Source: Flavobacterium keumense (GTDB lineage: Bacteria > Bacteroidota > Bacteroidia > Flavobacteriales > Flavobacteriaceae). From it: DNA of 64,000 nucleotides. Position numbers and translations under genes: made by a program. The notes below the pieces were generated by a model, which worked only from the letters and a program-made list of their open reading frames with translations, did no database searches and had not been told where the DNA came from. The stretch is taken from positions 2,356,001 through 2,420,000 of the forward strand of contig NZ_CP092332.1 in the NCBI RefSeq assembly GCF_029866485.1, read 5' to 3'. Below are positions 18,488 to 26,710 of this stretch, in pieces. Every line of letters begins with the position of its first letter. The first letter of the stretch is position 1.

Positions 18488-18948
18488 TATTTTGTATTGA
18501 ATATTTCGTCTACCTTCACTTTTCGATAATCAAAAATAGCTTTCAATTTATTTTTAACTACCAAAGCATTCATAATCCTGCCAATAAACCCTAAAGGCAA
18601 CGCATAATGTACTAAATCGGTCATTAAAACACCATTCTCAGTAGGCTCAAAAAAGTGTTTGTGATGCCATAAAGTATAAGGCCCAAAGCGTTGTTCGTCT
18701 ATAAAATAACTATTGTCTTTCACAAAAGTAATTTCAGTTACCCATCTCAGTTTAATTCCGAAAAGAGGCGACACTTTATACTGAATAATTTGGCCCGCAT
18801 ACATATTTTTCTCATCAAAATCAGTAATCTGAAATCCCATTGATTCTGGTGTGATTTTTTGTAAATTGCGCGGGCTAGAAAAGAAAGACCAACATTCTTC
18901 TAAACTGGCATTTACGAATTGCTCTGTTTTTTTAGTGTATACTTTCAT
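18487..18948 (-). CDS. SRPBCC family protein in carotenoid/photolyase operon
   Basis: The 153-residue protein (MKVYTKKTEQFVNASLEECW onward) has the START/Bet v1-like SRPBCC pattern: an N-terminal strand, SFFSSPRNLQKITPESMGF, a RWVTEITFVKDNSYFIDEQRFGPYTLWHHKHFF sheet and a C-terminal helix. SRPBCC folds bind hydrophobic ligands. The frame continues 35 codons upstream, but that part overlaps crtZ; ATG 18948 follows the crtZ stop by one base. Such domains are found fused to TIGR01777 epimerases, and a separate TIGR01777 gene sits in this same island (12528-13442). The ligand is unknown; a carotenoid or isoprenoid is plausible. Confidence 0.83.
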   Translation of the reverse strand: MKVYTKKTEQFVNASLEECWSFFSSPRNLQKITPESMGFQITDFDEKNMYAGQIIQYKVSPLFGIKLRWVTEITFVKDNSYFIDEQRFGPYTLWHHKHFFEPTENGVLMTDLVHYALPLGFIGRIMNALVVKNKLKAIFDYRKVKVDEIFNTK

Positions 18949-18949
18949 C

Positions 18950-19399
18950 TTAAATTTTGTAATATTTAAAAGGAACAAATAGCATCCCAAAACACTCCCC
19001 ATCTTCTTTTCCCAAATGTTTATGATGTACTTTGTGCGCTTTTCGCAAACCAATCAAATACTTGTTATTTGTATTTTTAAACCACTTAAAGCGTTGATGA
19101 ATCAAAACATCGTGAATCAAAAAATAACAAAGACCATAGAACATAATTCCGAGGCCAATGAAGAATTTATAATTCAATCCGTCCTCTAGGCCAAAATAGA
19201 AAAGCAAAATACTTGGGATAGCAAAAATGACAAAGAAAACATCATTGCGTTCAAAAATAGCAGCATATTTAGGCTGATGATGGTCCTCGTGAAAATACCA
19301 CATAAAGCCATGCATCACATATTTATGAGTACACCAAGTAACACATTCCATCAATAAAAAAGTAATCAAGAAAATCAGAAAAAACTGTATTTCATTCAT
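18950..19399 (-). CDS. crtZ: Beta-carotene hydroxylase CrtZ (fatty acid hydroxylase superfamily)
   Basis: CrtZ is a di-iron membrane enzyme that hydroxylates the beta rings of beta-carotene to give zeaxanthin. The 149-residue protein contains the histidine clusters HKYVMH (near residue 25), HEDHH (near 37), HDVLIH (near 95) and HKVHH (near 122), with hydrophobic helices at ~3-20, ~50-70 and ~75-95. Size and motif spacing match bacterial CrtZ. It lies 18 bases after crtB and one base before the SRPBCC gene. No lycopene cyclase, which would have to act before it, is found in this window. Confidence 0.93.
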   Translation of the reverse strand: MNEIQFFLIFLITFLLMECVTWCTHKYVMHGFMWYFHEDHHQPKYAAIFERNDVFFVIFAIPSILLFYFGLEDGLNYKFFIGLGIMFYGLCYFLIHDVLIHQRFKWFKNTNNKYLIGLRKAHKVHHKHLGKEDGECFGMLFVPFKYYKI

Positions 19400-19417
19400 T
19401 GTATTTAGAATTAAATT

Positions 19418-20257
19418 TTAAACTAATTTTAATTTATAAGTCACAAAAGACTGGGCCAGTAAACCTGCTTTGGTATAATTAGAAACTCGGATTCGAGCTG
19501 TTCCAATTTTATGGCTTGGTGTTTTTTCTAATTTATTTAACAACTTTTTATAATACACATAAGCGGTATAAACACCAAATTTAGCTTCCATAGGCAATTT
19601 AGTAATCCCTTGAAAAGCTACTCTAAAATCTTCCTGAATCTCACTAATAATAGCCTTTTTTGCTTTTTCATCAAAAGAATTCAAATCGACTCCTGGGAAA
19701 TACGTTCGGTTCAGTACCAAGTTATCGTCTTTTAAATCCCGTAAGAAATTTACCTTTTGGAATGCCGAACCTAGTCGCATCGCTTCCTCTTTCAATGCAT
19801 TATATTTTACAGCATCTCCATTCACAAAAACTTGTAAACACATTAAACCTACCACATCGGCAGATCCATATATGTATTCCTCGTATTCTTCTTTGCTGTG
19901 GTATTCGGTTTTGACTAAATCCAGCTTCATACTTCTTAGGAAAGCCTGAATTAAATCATCCGAAATAGAATACTTCTTTACTGTAAGCTGAAACGAATTC
20001 AAAATAGGATTTAAACTAATTCCGGAATGATATGCTTTGTAATATTCTGTTTCAAAATCAGTAATCAAAGTTTCTTTTTCATATCCATGAAAAGAATCTA
20101 CAATTTCATCTGCAAAACGAACAAAACCATATATGCTATAAATTGCCTCTCTTATACTTGGCGAAAGCATATAAACGGCCAAAGAAAATGAAGTACTGTA
20201 ATTTTTAGTTACCAGTTTACTGCATTTAAAGGATACGGTGTCAAATAACTGTTTCAT
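19418..20257 (-). CDS. crtB: Phytoene synthase CrtB
   Basis: CrtB condenses two geranylgeranyl diphosphates to phytoene, the first committed carotenoid step. The 279-residue protein has the first Asp-rich motif in GFVRFADEIVDSF (near residue 45-57), LMCLQVFVNGD near residue 135, and the second Asp-rich region NFLRDLKDD near residue 170. These bind Mg-diphosphate. TKNYSTSFSLAVYMLSP at the N-terminus is also typical. Two bases separate it from crtI upstream, so the two are tightly coupled. Squalene synthase is the paralogous alternative, but the crtI/crtZ context settles the call. Confidence 0.94.
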   Translation of the reverse strand: MKQLFDTVSFKCSKLVTKNYSTSFSLAVYMLSPSIREAIYSIYGFVRFADEIVDSFHGYEKETLITDFETEYYKAYHSGISLNPILNSFQLTVKKYSISDDLIQAFLRSMKLDLVKTEYHSKEEYEEYIYGSADVVGLMCLQVFVNGDAVKYNALKEEAMRLGSAFQKVNFLRDLKDDNLVLNRTYFPGVDLNSFDEKAKKAIISEIQEDFRVAFQGITKLPMEAKFGVYTAYVYYKKLLNKLEKTPSHKIGTARIRVSNYTKAGLLAQSFVTYKLKLV

Positions 20258-20259
20258 AG

Positions 20260-21735
20260 TTAGGCTTTTGAAAATTGTTTATTAATTAATTCTGAAACTA
20301 ATTTCCCCGAAATTAAAGCGGGTGGAACTCCGGGACCAGGCACAGTCAATTGTCCTGTAAAAAAGAGATTATTTACCTTTTTACTCTTTAACTTAGGTCT
20401 TAAAAATGCGGTTTGTAATAAGGTATTAGCCATACCATAGGCATTCCCTTTATACGAATTATAATCTTGTACAAAATCATTTTTACAAAACGATTGTTTA
20501 AAGATAATGTTTTTTCGAACCTCTTGTTGTGTCAACAACTCAAAACGATCCATAATTTTATGGAAATATTCCTCACGTAAGGCTTCTGTATCTTCTATAC
20601 CAGGTGCAAGTGGAATTAAGAAGAATGCAGATTCCATACCTTCAGGTGCAGCAGTAGGATCAGTCACTGAAGGAAAATTAGCATAAAACAAAGGCTCTAC
20701 AGGCCATTTTGATGTATCGTAAATATCTTTGGCGTGTTGGTTAAAATCGGTATCAAAAAATAATGCGTGGTGCGAAATGTTTTCTATTTTTTTATTGAAC
20801 CCAACATAAAACAACAAAGAAGACGGTGCAAATACACGGCTATCCCAATATTTTTCTGAGTAAACACGGTATTGCTTTTCCAATAAGGTTTCTGTATGAT
20901 GGTAATCGGCACCACTTAAAACCACATCTGAATAGATAGTTTTACCATTGACTACAATTCCTTTGGCAATTTTATTTTCAACACTAATTTTTTCAATGGC
21001 TGCATTCGTTACAAATTGAACCCCCAATTCGGTAGCTAAACTTTCCATACCTCGAACTACATCAAACATACCGGTTTTCGGATGCCAAGTTCCCAAACCA
21101 AAGTCGGCATAGTTCATAAAACTATAAAAAGAAGGCGTATCTGAAGGCTTTGCTCCTAAGAATAAAACGGGAAATTCTAAAATTTGAATCAATTTTTCAT
21201 TCTTGAATTTCTTGCGAACATCTCGGCTAATATTACTAAAAAATTGACCTACTTTTTTAGCCGTTTCTAAAGTAATGAGTTCTAAAGGAGAAACTCCTGG
21301 ACGGTACACTAAGTCTTTAATGGCAATCTCATAGTTGGAACGAGCTTCAGCCATAAATTGTTCCAAAACAGCTCCGCTTCCCTTTTCAATAGATTCAAAA
21401 GTAGCTACAATTTCAGGTAAATTATCTGCAATAGAAATGAATTGATTGATTCCAAAATATACTCGATACGCTGGAGACAATTTAATCAACTCATAATAAT
21501 CAGTTGTTTTCTTCCCAAAATCAGCAAAAAAACGATCAAAAACATCGGGCATCCAATACCAGCTTGGTCCCATATCAAAAGTAAATCCATCTCTTTTTAA
21601 CTGACGAGCACGACCACCTATCGATGTATTTTTTTCATAAACCGTTACTTTATGACCACTTTGTGCTAAATAACATGCGGCTGCCAAAGATGAAAACCCT
21701 GACCCTATAATTGCTATTGTTTTAGATACAATCAT
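20260..21735 (-). CDS. crtI: Phytoene desaturase CrtI
   Basis: CrtI is an FAD enzyme that introduces conjugated double bases-length polyene bonds into phytoene to give lycopene. The 491-residue protein begins with the dinucleotide motif AIIGSGFSSLAAACYLAQSG and GGRARQLKRDGFTFDMGPSW. It ends with the bacterial-type desaturase signature NLFFTGQLTVPGPGVPPALIS. The length matches bacterial CrtI. It is the second gene of the operon, 22 bases after the MerR gene and two before crtB. The final number of desaturations cannot be read from sequence alone. Confidence 0.94.
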   Translation of the reverse strand: MIVSKTIAIIGSGFSSLAAACYLAQSGHKVTVYEKNTSIGGRARQLKRDGFTFDMGPSWYWMPDVFDRFFADFGKKTTDYYELIKLSPAYRVYFGINQFISIADNLPEIVATFESIEKGSGAVLEQFMAEARSNYEIAIKDLVYRPGVSPLELITLETAKKVGQFFSNISRDVRKKFKNEKLIQILEFPVLFLGAKPSDTPSFYSFMNYADFGLGTWHPKTGMFDVVRGMESLATELGVQFVTNAAIEKISVENKIAKGIVVNGKTIYSDVVLSGADYHHTETLLEKQYRVYSEKYWDSRVFAPSSLLFYVGFNKKIENISHHALFFDTDFNQHAKDIYDTSKWPVEPLFYANFPSVTDPTAAPEGMESAFFLIPLAPGIEDTEALREEYFHKIMDRFELLTQQEVRKNIIFKQSFCKNDFVQDYNSYKGNAYGMANTLLQTAFLRPKLKSKKVNNLFFTGQLTVPGPGVPPALISGKLVSELINKQFSKA

Positions 21736-21757
21736 TATTTTTCCTATTTAAACAAAT

Positions 21758-22654
21758 TTAGACAGACTTTACCAACGATTCTATGGAACTAAATACAGAC
21801 ATGTTTTCTGATAAATTTCTAGTATCGATATACGCCGCCATTCTTCCGATATACCAAATTTGTGTAGTTTCATCTTCTAATTCCTTTTTCATTTCTAGAA
21901 CATAGTCATTAACTGTTTCTCGATCAGGTTGAACCGTCAAATAAGAAACAAATACAATCGAATCAAAATGTCTTTTTAAGTCTTTTAAATTCGAAATAGG
22001 CATACTTTCTCCTAAATAAATAGTTTTATATCCCTTAGCAAGAATCTCGTAATTCAAATACATTAATCCTAATTCATGTATTTCATTCATAGGCAAAGAC
22101 AAAACAAAAATTTTATCCGTTTTAGTAGGTTTCAATACCTGCAACTGTTCTGTTTGAATTAATAACTTTTGTTTAATTAAAAAAGTAATAAAATGTTCAT
22201 GAGCAGGCGAAATAGTATCTGTTTGCCACAACACCCCTAATTCTTGCATCAATGGAACCAAAACTTCATAAAAAATTTCCCTAAACGATTTTTCAGCCAT
22301 CAACCAATTGTATGTTTTGAAAAATAATTCTTGGTCAAAATGCATCATTGCCATTTTAAACTCACTTAATGCATGACTTTTGGCTGTTTTGTTGGTTACA
22401 ATTTCACGAACAAGATTAGGAATATCTTCAGGCTTATATGTAGCTATTTTAGAGATTTTATACCCATAATTGTGCAACAAAGTAATATTAAGTAACTTTT
22501 GTAAACTTGCTAAATCATACAAACGAATATTCGTATCCGTTCGCATTGGCTGTAAGATATTATATCTTTTTTCCCAAATACGAATCGTATGTGCTTTTAT
22601 CCCAGATAAATTTTCGAGATCCTTGATACTGAATACGTTCTTGACGTTGTTCAT
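21758..22654 (-). CDS. MerR-type regulator with B12-binding domain (CarH/LitR-like photoreceptor)
   Basis: The 298-residue protein has a MerR winged helix at residues ~7-75 (FSIKDLENLSGIKAHTIRIWEKRY), then a helical bundle and a cobalamin-binding Rossmann domain. Key features of the light-sensing CarH group are present: Trp143 followed ten residues later by Glu153-His154, and the lower cobalt-ligand motif E191-x-His193-x-x-G196. In CarH, adenosylcobalamin bound at these sites drives tetramer formation and repression in the dark; light breaks the complex. It is the first gene of the crtI-crtB-crtZ-SRPBCC-photolyase operon, so autoregulation is likely. The exact cofactor is inferred from the motif. 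Confidence 0.9.
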   Translation of the reverse strand: MNNVKNVFSIKDLENLSGIKAHTIRIWEKRYNILQPMRTDTNIRLYDLASLQKLLNITLLHNYGYKISKIATYKPEDIPNLVREIVTNKTAKSHALSEFKMAMMHFDQELFFKTYNWLMAEKSFREIFYEVLVPLMQELGVLWQTDTISPAHEHFITFLIKQKLLIQTEQLQVLKPTKTDKIFVLSLPMNEIHELGLMYLNYEILAKGYKTIYLGESMPISNLKDLKRHFDSIVFVSYLTVQPDRETVNDYVLEMKKELEDETTQIWYIGRMAAYIDTRNLSENMSVFSSIESLVKSV

Positions 22655-22667
22655 TGTTTTTTAATTT

Positions 22668-22678
22668 TTGTTAAACAA
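22668..22678. promoter_or_regulatory. Candidate operator TTGTTAAACAA at the carotenoid promoter
   Basis: This 11-base near-palindrome overlaps the -7 element (22676-22683) of the MerR-crt operon. GTAAAC follows at 22681-22686, about one helix turn on. A protein bound here would block RNA polymerase. The core matches motifs at 13492-13522. Similar strings occur at 57736-57746 and near 62066, so specificity is unproven. Confidence 0.3.
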
Positions 22679-22683
22679 ATGTA
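22676..22683 (-). promoter_or_regulatory. -7 element TACATTTG of the light-regulated operon
   Basis: On the minus strand TACATTTG matches TAnnTTTG and lies 22 bases before the MerR ATG at 22654. No good TTG is found 17-23 bases upstream, which would be normal for a regulated promoter. Confidence 0.55.
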
Positions 22684-22768
22684 AACTAAAAAACAATACG
22701 AAGCTAATTTAAAAACCAAACTATACGCTATTTTTATGATCTAATCTCCTAATTAAGCAATATGTCAT

Positions 22769-22794
22769 AAAAAAAGCCTCTTTTCAGAGGCTTA
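22769..22794 (-). terminator. Rho-independent terminator of carB
   Basis: On the minus strand AAGCCTCT pairs with AGAGGCTT around a GAAA-type loop, followed by seven T. It lies 22 bases after the carB stop. Confidence 0.85.
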
Positions 22795-22815
22795 TTATAA
22801 ATCTATATTTAAGTT

Positions 22816-25671
22816 TTATTTACTCAAATACATTTTTCTACGAGAATACAATTCATAGAATTGATCGTCTTTTAAGTCATCAATAAACAAAATACTTTCT
22901 CCCGTAGATTTCATCTCGGGACCTAAAGCTTTATTTACATTATGAAATTTACTGAACGAAAAAACAGGTTGCTTGATAGCAAATCCTTTCAACTGTGGAT
23001 TGTATGTAAAGTCAGTTACTTTATTCGCTCCTAGCATTACTTTAGTGGCATAATTCACGTAGGGTTCGCCATAAGCTTTAGCAATAAAAGGAACCGTTCT
23101 AGAGGCTCTTGGATTGGCCTCAATAATGTAAACAATATCATTTTTGATAGCAAATTGGATATTGATCAATCCAACTGTTTTCAAAGCAACAGCTATTTTA
23201 TGCGTATGGTCTTTAATTTGTTGCATAACAAATTCGCCCAAATTGAACGGTGGTAAAGTCGCATTACTATCTCCCGAGTGTACTCCACAAGGTTCGATAT
23301 GCTCCATAATTCCAATGATGTATACGTTTCCATCAGCATCACAAATAGCATCGGCTTCGGCTTCAATAGCACCATCTAAATAGTGATCTAACAACAGTTT
23401 ATTCCCTGGAATCGACTTCAACAAACTAATTACATGTTCTTCTAATTCTTGTTTGTTGATGACAATTTTCATTCCTTGACCTCCCAATACATACGAAGGA
23501 CGTATCAATAGTGGGAAATCCAATTTATCTGCTAAAGCAGACGCTTCATCAGCAGTTTCTGCAATTCCGAATTTAGGGAAAGGAATATTCAAGTCGGTCA
23601 ATAAATCAGAGAAACGCCCTCTGTCTTCGGCTAAATCCAAAGCATCGAAACTAGTTCCTAAGATTTTTACTCCATATTTAGATAATTTTTCTGCTAATTT
23701 CAAAGCGGTTTGACCACCTAACTGCACAATAACACCTTCTGGTTTTTCATGTTGGATAATGTCATAAATATGCTCCCAGAAAACAGGTTCAAAATACAAT
23801 TTATCAGCCGTATCAAAATCGGTTGAAACCGTTTCAGGATTACAGTTAATCATAATCGTTTCATACCCACATTCTTTGGCAGCAAGTACCCCGTGAACAC
23901 AAGAGTAATCAAACTCAATTCCTTGTCCAATTCTATTTGGGCCTGACCCTAAAACGATGATTTTCTTTTTATCCGTAACAATACTTTCATTGTGAACATA
24001 ACGTTCTCCGTTTGGCTTTTCAATTTCAGCCTCGAAAGTAGAATAATAGTATGGGGTTTGCGCTTTAAACTCAGCCGCACAGGTATCTACTAATTTGAAT
24101 ACACGATTAATATTCATATCCATACGCAAGGTATGTACCTGACTTTCCAAACAGCCCATCATGTGTGCAATTTGTCTGTCTGAGAATCCTTTTTGTTTAG
24201 CTTCAAGCAACAATTCTTTAGGTAGAGATTCAACTTTATAGGTAGCGATTTCTTTTTCTAAAGTAAATAATTGCTCGTATTGTTTCAAGAACCACATATC
24301 TATTTTAGTGATTTCATGAATGCGGCTCAACGGAATTCCCATTGCAATGGCATCATAAATCACAAAAACACGATCCCAACTTGCATGCATCAGTTTTTCG
24401 ATAATTTGTTCGTAATTAGTATATCCTTTCCCGTCAGCACCTAAACCATTTCTTTTGATTTCCAGTGATTGAGTGGCTTTGTGTAAGGCTTCTTGGAACG
24501 AACGTCCAATTCCCATTACCTCACCTACTGATTTCATTTGAAGTCCTAATGTTTTATCAGCACCTTCAAATTTGTCAAAGTTCCAACGTGGTATTTTTAC
24601 AATTACATAATCCAATGTTGGCTCAAATAAAGCCGAAGTAGATTTTGTAATTTGGTTTTGCAATTCATCTAAGTTGTATCCTAAAGCTAATTTTGAAGCG
24701 ATTTTAGCAATTGGATATCCCGTTGCTTTAGATGCCAATGCTGAAGAACGAGACACACGAGGGTTAATTTCAATCGCTACAATATCTTCTTTTTCGTCTG
24801 GCGAAACCGCAAATTGTACATTACAACCTCCCGCAAAATTTCCGATGCTACGCATCATCAAAATGGCCATATCACGTAATTTCTGGAAAGTAGTATCTGA
24901 TAATGTCATCGCTGGTGCTACGGTAATAGAATCTCCAGTATGGATTCCCATTGGGTCCATATTTTCGATAGAACAAATGATAACTACATTGTCATTTTTA
25001 TCTCTCAACAATTCCAATTCATATTCTTTCCAACCCAACAACGCTTTGTCAATCAATACTTCGTGAATTGGAGACGCCTCCAAACCTCTAGTTAATAACT
25101 CGTCAAAGTCTTCCTTTTTATGTACAAAAGCCGCTCCTGTACCCCCTAAAGTAAACGATGGACGAATAACTAACGGAAAACCAAACTCCTGCGCTATTTC
25201 TTTTCCTTGCAAAAAAGATGTAGCTGTTTTGGCAGGCGCATAAGGCACTCCTATTTTATTTAATAATTGTTTGAATTGCTCTCTGTCTTCGGTAATATTG
25301 ATGGCGTTCACATCAACCCCAATTAATTTTACCCCAAAATCTTCCCAAATTCCTTTTTCTTCTGCTTCTAAACACAAGTTCAATGCTGTTTGTCCACCCA
25401 TTGTTGGCAATACCGCATCAATTTGTGGGTGCGCTTTTAAAATTTCGATAATTGACTTGGTTGTCAAAGGCTTCAAGTAAACATGATCAGCCATAGATGG
25501 GTCAGTCATAATCGTCGCTGGATTCGAGTTGATTAATATCACTTCGATTCCCTCCTCTCGAATAGAACGTGCCGATTGTGAACCAGCATAATCAAATTCG
25601 CAAGCTTGACCAATTACAATAGGACCTGAACCTATTATCAAAACGGATTTAATGGATGTGTCTTTTGGCAT
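22816..25671 (-). CDS. carB: Carbamoyl-phosphate synthase large subunit
   Basis: CarB uses ammonia from the CarA glutaminase, bicarbonate and two ATP to make carbamoyl phosphate for arginine and pyrimidine synthesis. The 951-residue protein has two homologous ATP-grasp halves, each opening with a nucleotide motif ([20 protein letters not shown] near residue 10; [17 protein letters not shown] near residue 575). Each half contains a [16 protein letters not shown] element. It is about 120 residues shorter than the E. coli enzyme and stops where the C-terminal MGS-like allosteric domain would begin. That length is, as far as I recall, normal for flavobacteria, and suggests different regulation. 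carA is not adjacent. Confidence 0.96.
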   Translation of the reverse strand: [951 protein letters not shown]

Positions 25672-25772
25672 TGTAGTATAATTTGTGTGTTTGTTTTTGA
25701 GGTTTTGTAATTCGATTTAAGTTACAACTAAGATAAGCACAACTGAACTAAAACGTATTCGCTTAAATTTTC

Positions 25773-25808
25773 AAAAAAAAGCCGTTACTAAAAAATAGTA
25801 ACGGCTTA
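25773..25808 (-). terminator. Rho-independent terminator of rpmH
   Basis: On the minus strand AAGCCGTTACT pairs with AGTAACGGCTT across a 7-base loop, followed by eight T. Confidence 0.88.
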
Positions 25809-25829
25809 ATATTGATTATAGAATAACCA

Positions 25830-25991
25830 TTATTTTTTGTGTCTAGGTTCGCTAGAAACAGTCAATTTATGTCTTCCTTTAGCTCTTCTTCTTGCAAGAA
25901 CTTTTCTTCCATTAGCAGAAGCCATTCTGTCCATAAATCCGTGTTTATTTCTTCTTTTTCTTTTCGATGGTTGAAACGTTCTTTTGCTCAT
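25830..25991 (-). CDS. rpmH: 50S ribosomal protein L34 (bL34)
   Basis: A 53-residue basic protein beginning [19 protein letters not shown] and continuing with [20 protein letters not shown], the universal bL34 pattern. The tail ([14 protein letters not shown]) is a short extension. The plus-strand reading frame over the same bases is an antisense artefact. It has a textbook promoter (26064-26093) and its own terminator, and shares its upstream region with the divergent TPR gene. rnpA is not next to it, unlike in many other bacteria. Confidence 0.96.
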
Positions 25992-26063
25992 TGGTTTGTA
26001 TCTTTAAAATCTTTATTTATATGTCTTCTAGTTTTTGAATAACCGTTATTCTAAAACCGAGTG

Positions 26064-26093
26064 CAAATATACAAAGACTTTTTTTTCTAGCAA
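26064..26093 (-). promoter_or_regulatory. Promoter of rpmH (TTG-N19-TATATTTG)
   Basis: On the minus strand TTG (26091-26093) and TATATTTG (26064-26071) are 19 bases apart, an exact Bacteroidetes housekeeping promoter. The predicted leader is about 65 bases. Confidence 0.8.
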
Positions 26094-26127
26094 GTAGTTT
26101 TATAAAAATATTTTTAATTCCTTTTAC

Positions 26128-26135
26128 TATCTTTG
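26128..26135 (+). promoter_or_regulatory. -7 element TATCTTTG of the TPR gene
   Basis: TATCTTTG matches TAnnTTTG and ends 22 bases before the ATG at 26158. It faces away from the rpmH promoter about 60 bases away. Confidence 0.55.
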
Positions 26136-26157
26136 CAATCACAAAATCAAACCTATT

Positions 26158-26673
26158 ATGTTTCATAAAAATATCAAACTTATTCTTGCCGTGCTGATTA
26201 TTGCAACAGGTATTTGGCAATTTACTGAAAGTAACATTGGAAATGGAATATTCCTTTTACTACTATCCATCATACCCGTTTTTTTATATTTCAAAAACGA
26301 ATTTATTTTATTGGCATTCTTAAAGTTAAGAAAACAAGATTTTGAAGGTGCTAAAAAATGGCTAGACAAAATCAAAAACCCCGAAGGTGCTTTGGTTCAA
26401 AAACAACAAGGCTATTTCAATTACCTTCACGGTATTATGCTTTCGCAAACCAATATCAATCAAGCAGAGAAATTTTTCAAAAAAGCAATTGAGTTGGGAT
26501 TGTCTATGGATATGGATTTGGCTGTAGCCAAATTAAACCTTGCTGGCATTGCAATGTCTAGAAGAAGAAAATTAGAAGCTACATCGCTGTTGAATGAGGC
26601 CAAGAAACTGGACAAGCAAAACATGCTGAAAGAACAAATCAGCATGATGAAAGAACAAATGAAAAAAATATAA
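26158..26673 (+). CDS. Membrane protein with tetratricopeptide-like repeats
   Basis: The 171-residue protein has two hydrophobic helices (about residues 6-22 and 30-47). They are followed by a soluble helical region with TPR-like pairs (FNYLHGIMLSQTNINQAEKFFKKAIELGL, then LAVAKLNLAGIAMSRRRKLEATSLLNEAKKL) and a Met/Lys/Gln-rich end. TPRs mediate protein contacts. The topology suggests an inner-membrane anchor with a cytoplasmic TPR domain. No specific function is recognised. It is monocistronic and converges on the transglycosylase gene through a shared terminator. Confidence 0.78.
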   Translation: MFHKNIKLILAVLIIATGIWQFTESNIGNGIFLLLLSIIPVFLYFKNEFILLAFLKLRKQDFEGAKKWLDKIKNPEGALVQKQQGYFNYLHGIMLSQTNINQAEKFFKKAIELGLSMDMDLAVAKLNLAGIAMSRRRKLEATSLLNEAKKLDKQNMLKEQISMMKEQMKKI

Positions 26674-26676
26674 TAC

Positions 26677-26710
26677 AAAAAGAGGCGATGTATATCGCCT
26701 CTTTTTTTTT
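26677..26710. terminator. Bidirectional terminator between TPR and transglycosylase genes
   Basis: A long stem AAAAAGAGGCGAT/ATCGCCTCTTTTT with A/T-rich flanks on both sides can terminate either strand. The transglycosylase stop at 26709 touches its end. Confidence 0.85.

Noticed and set aside
25839..26042. Plus-strand 67-codon reading frame rich in Ser and Phe
   Set aside because: It is antisense to rpmH, whose bL34 sequence, promoter and terminator are unmistakable.
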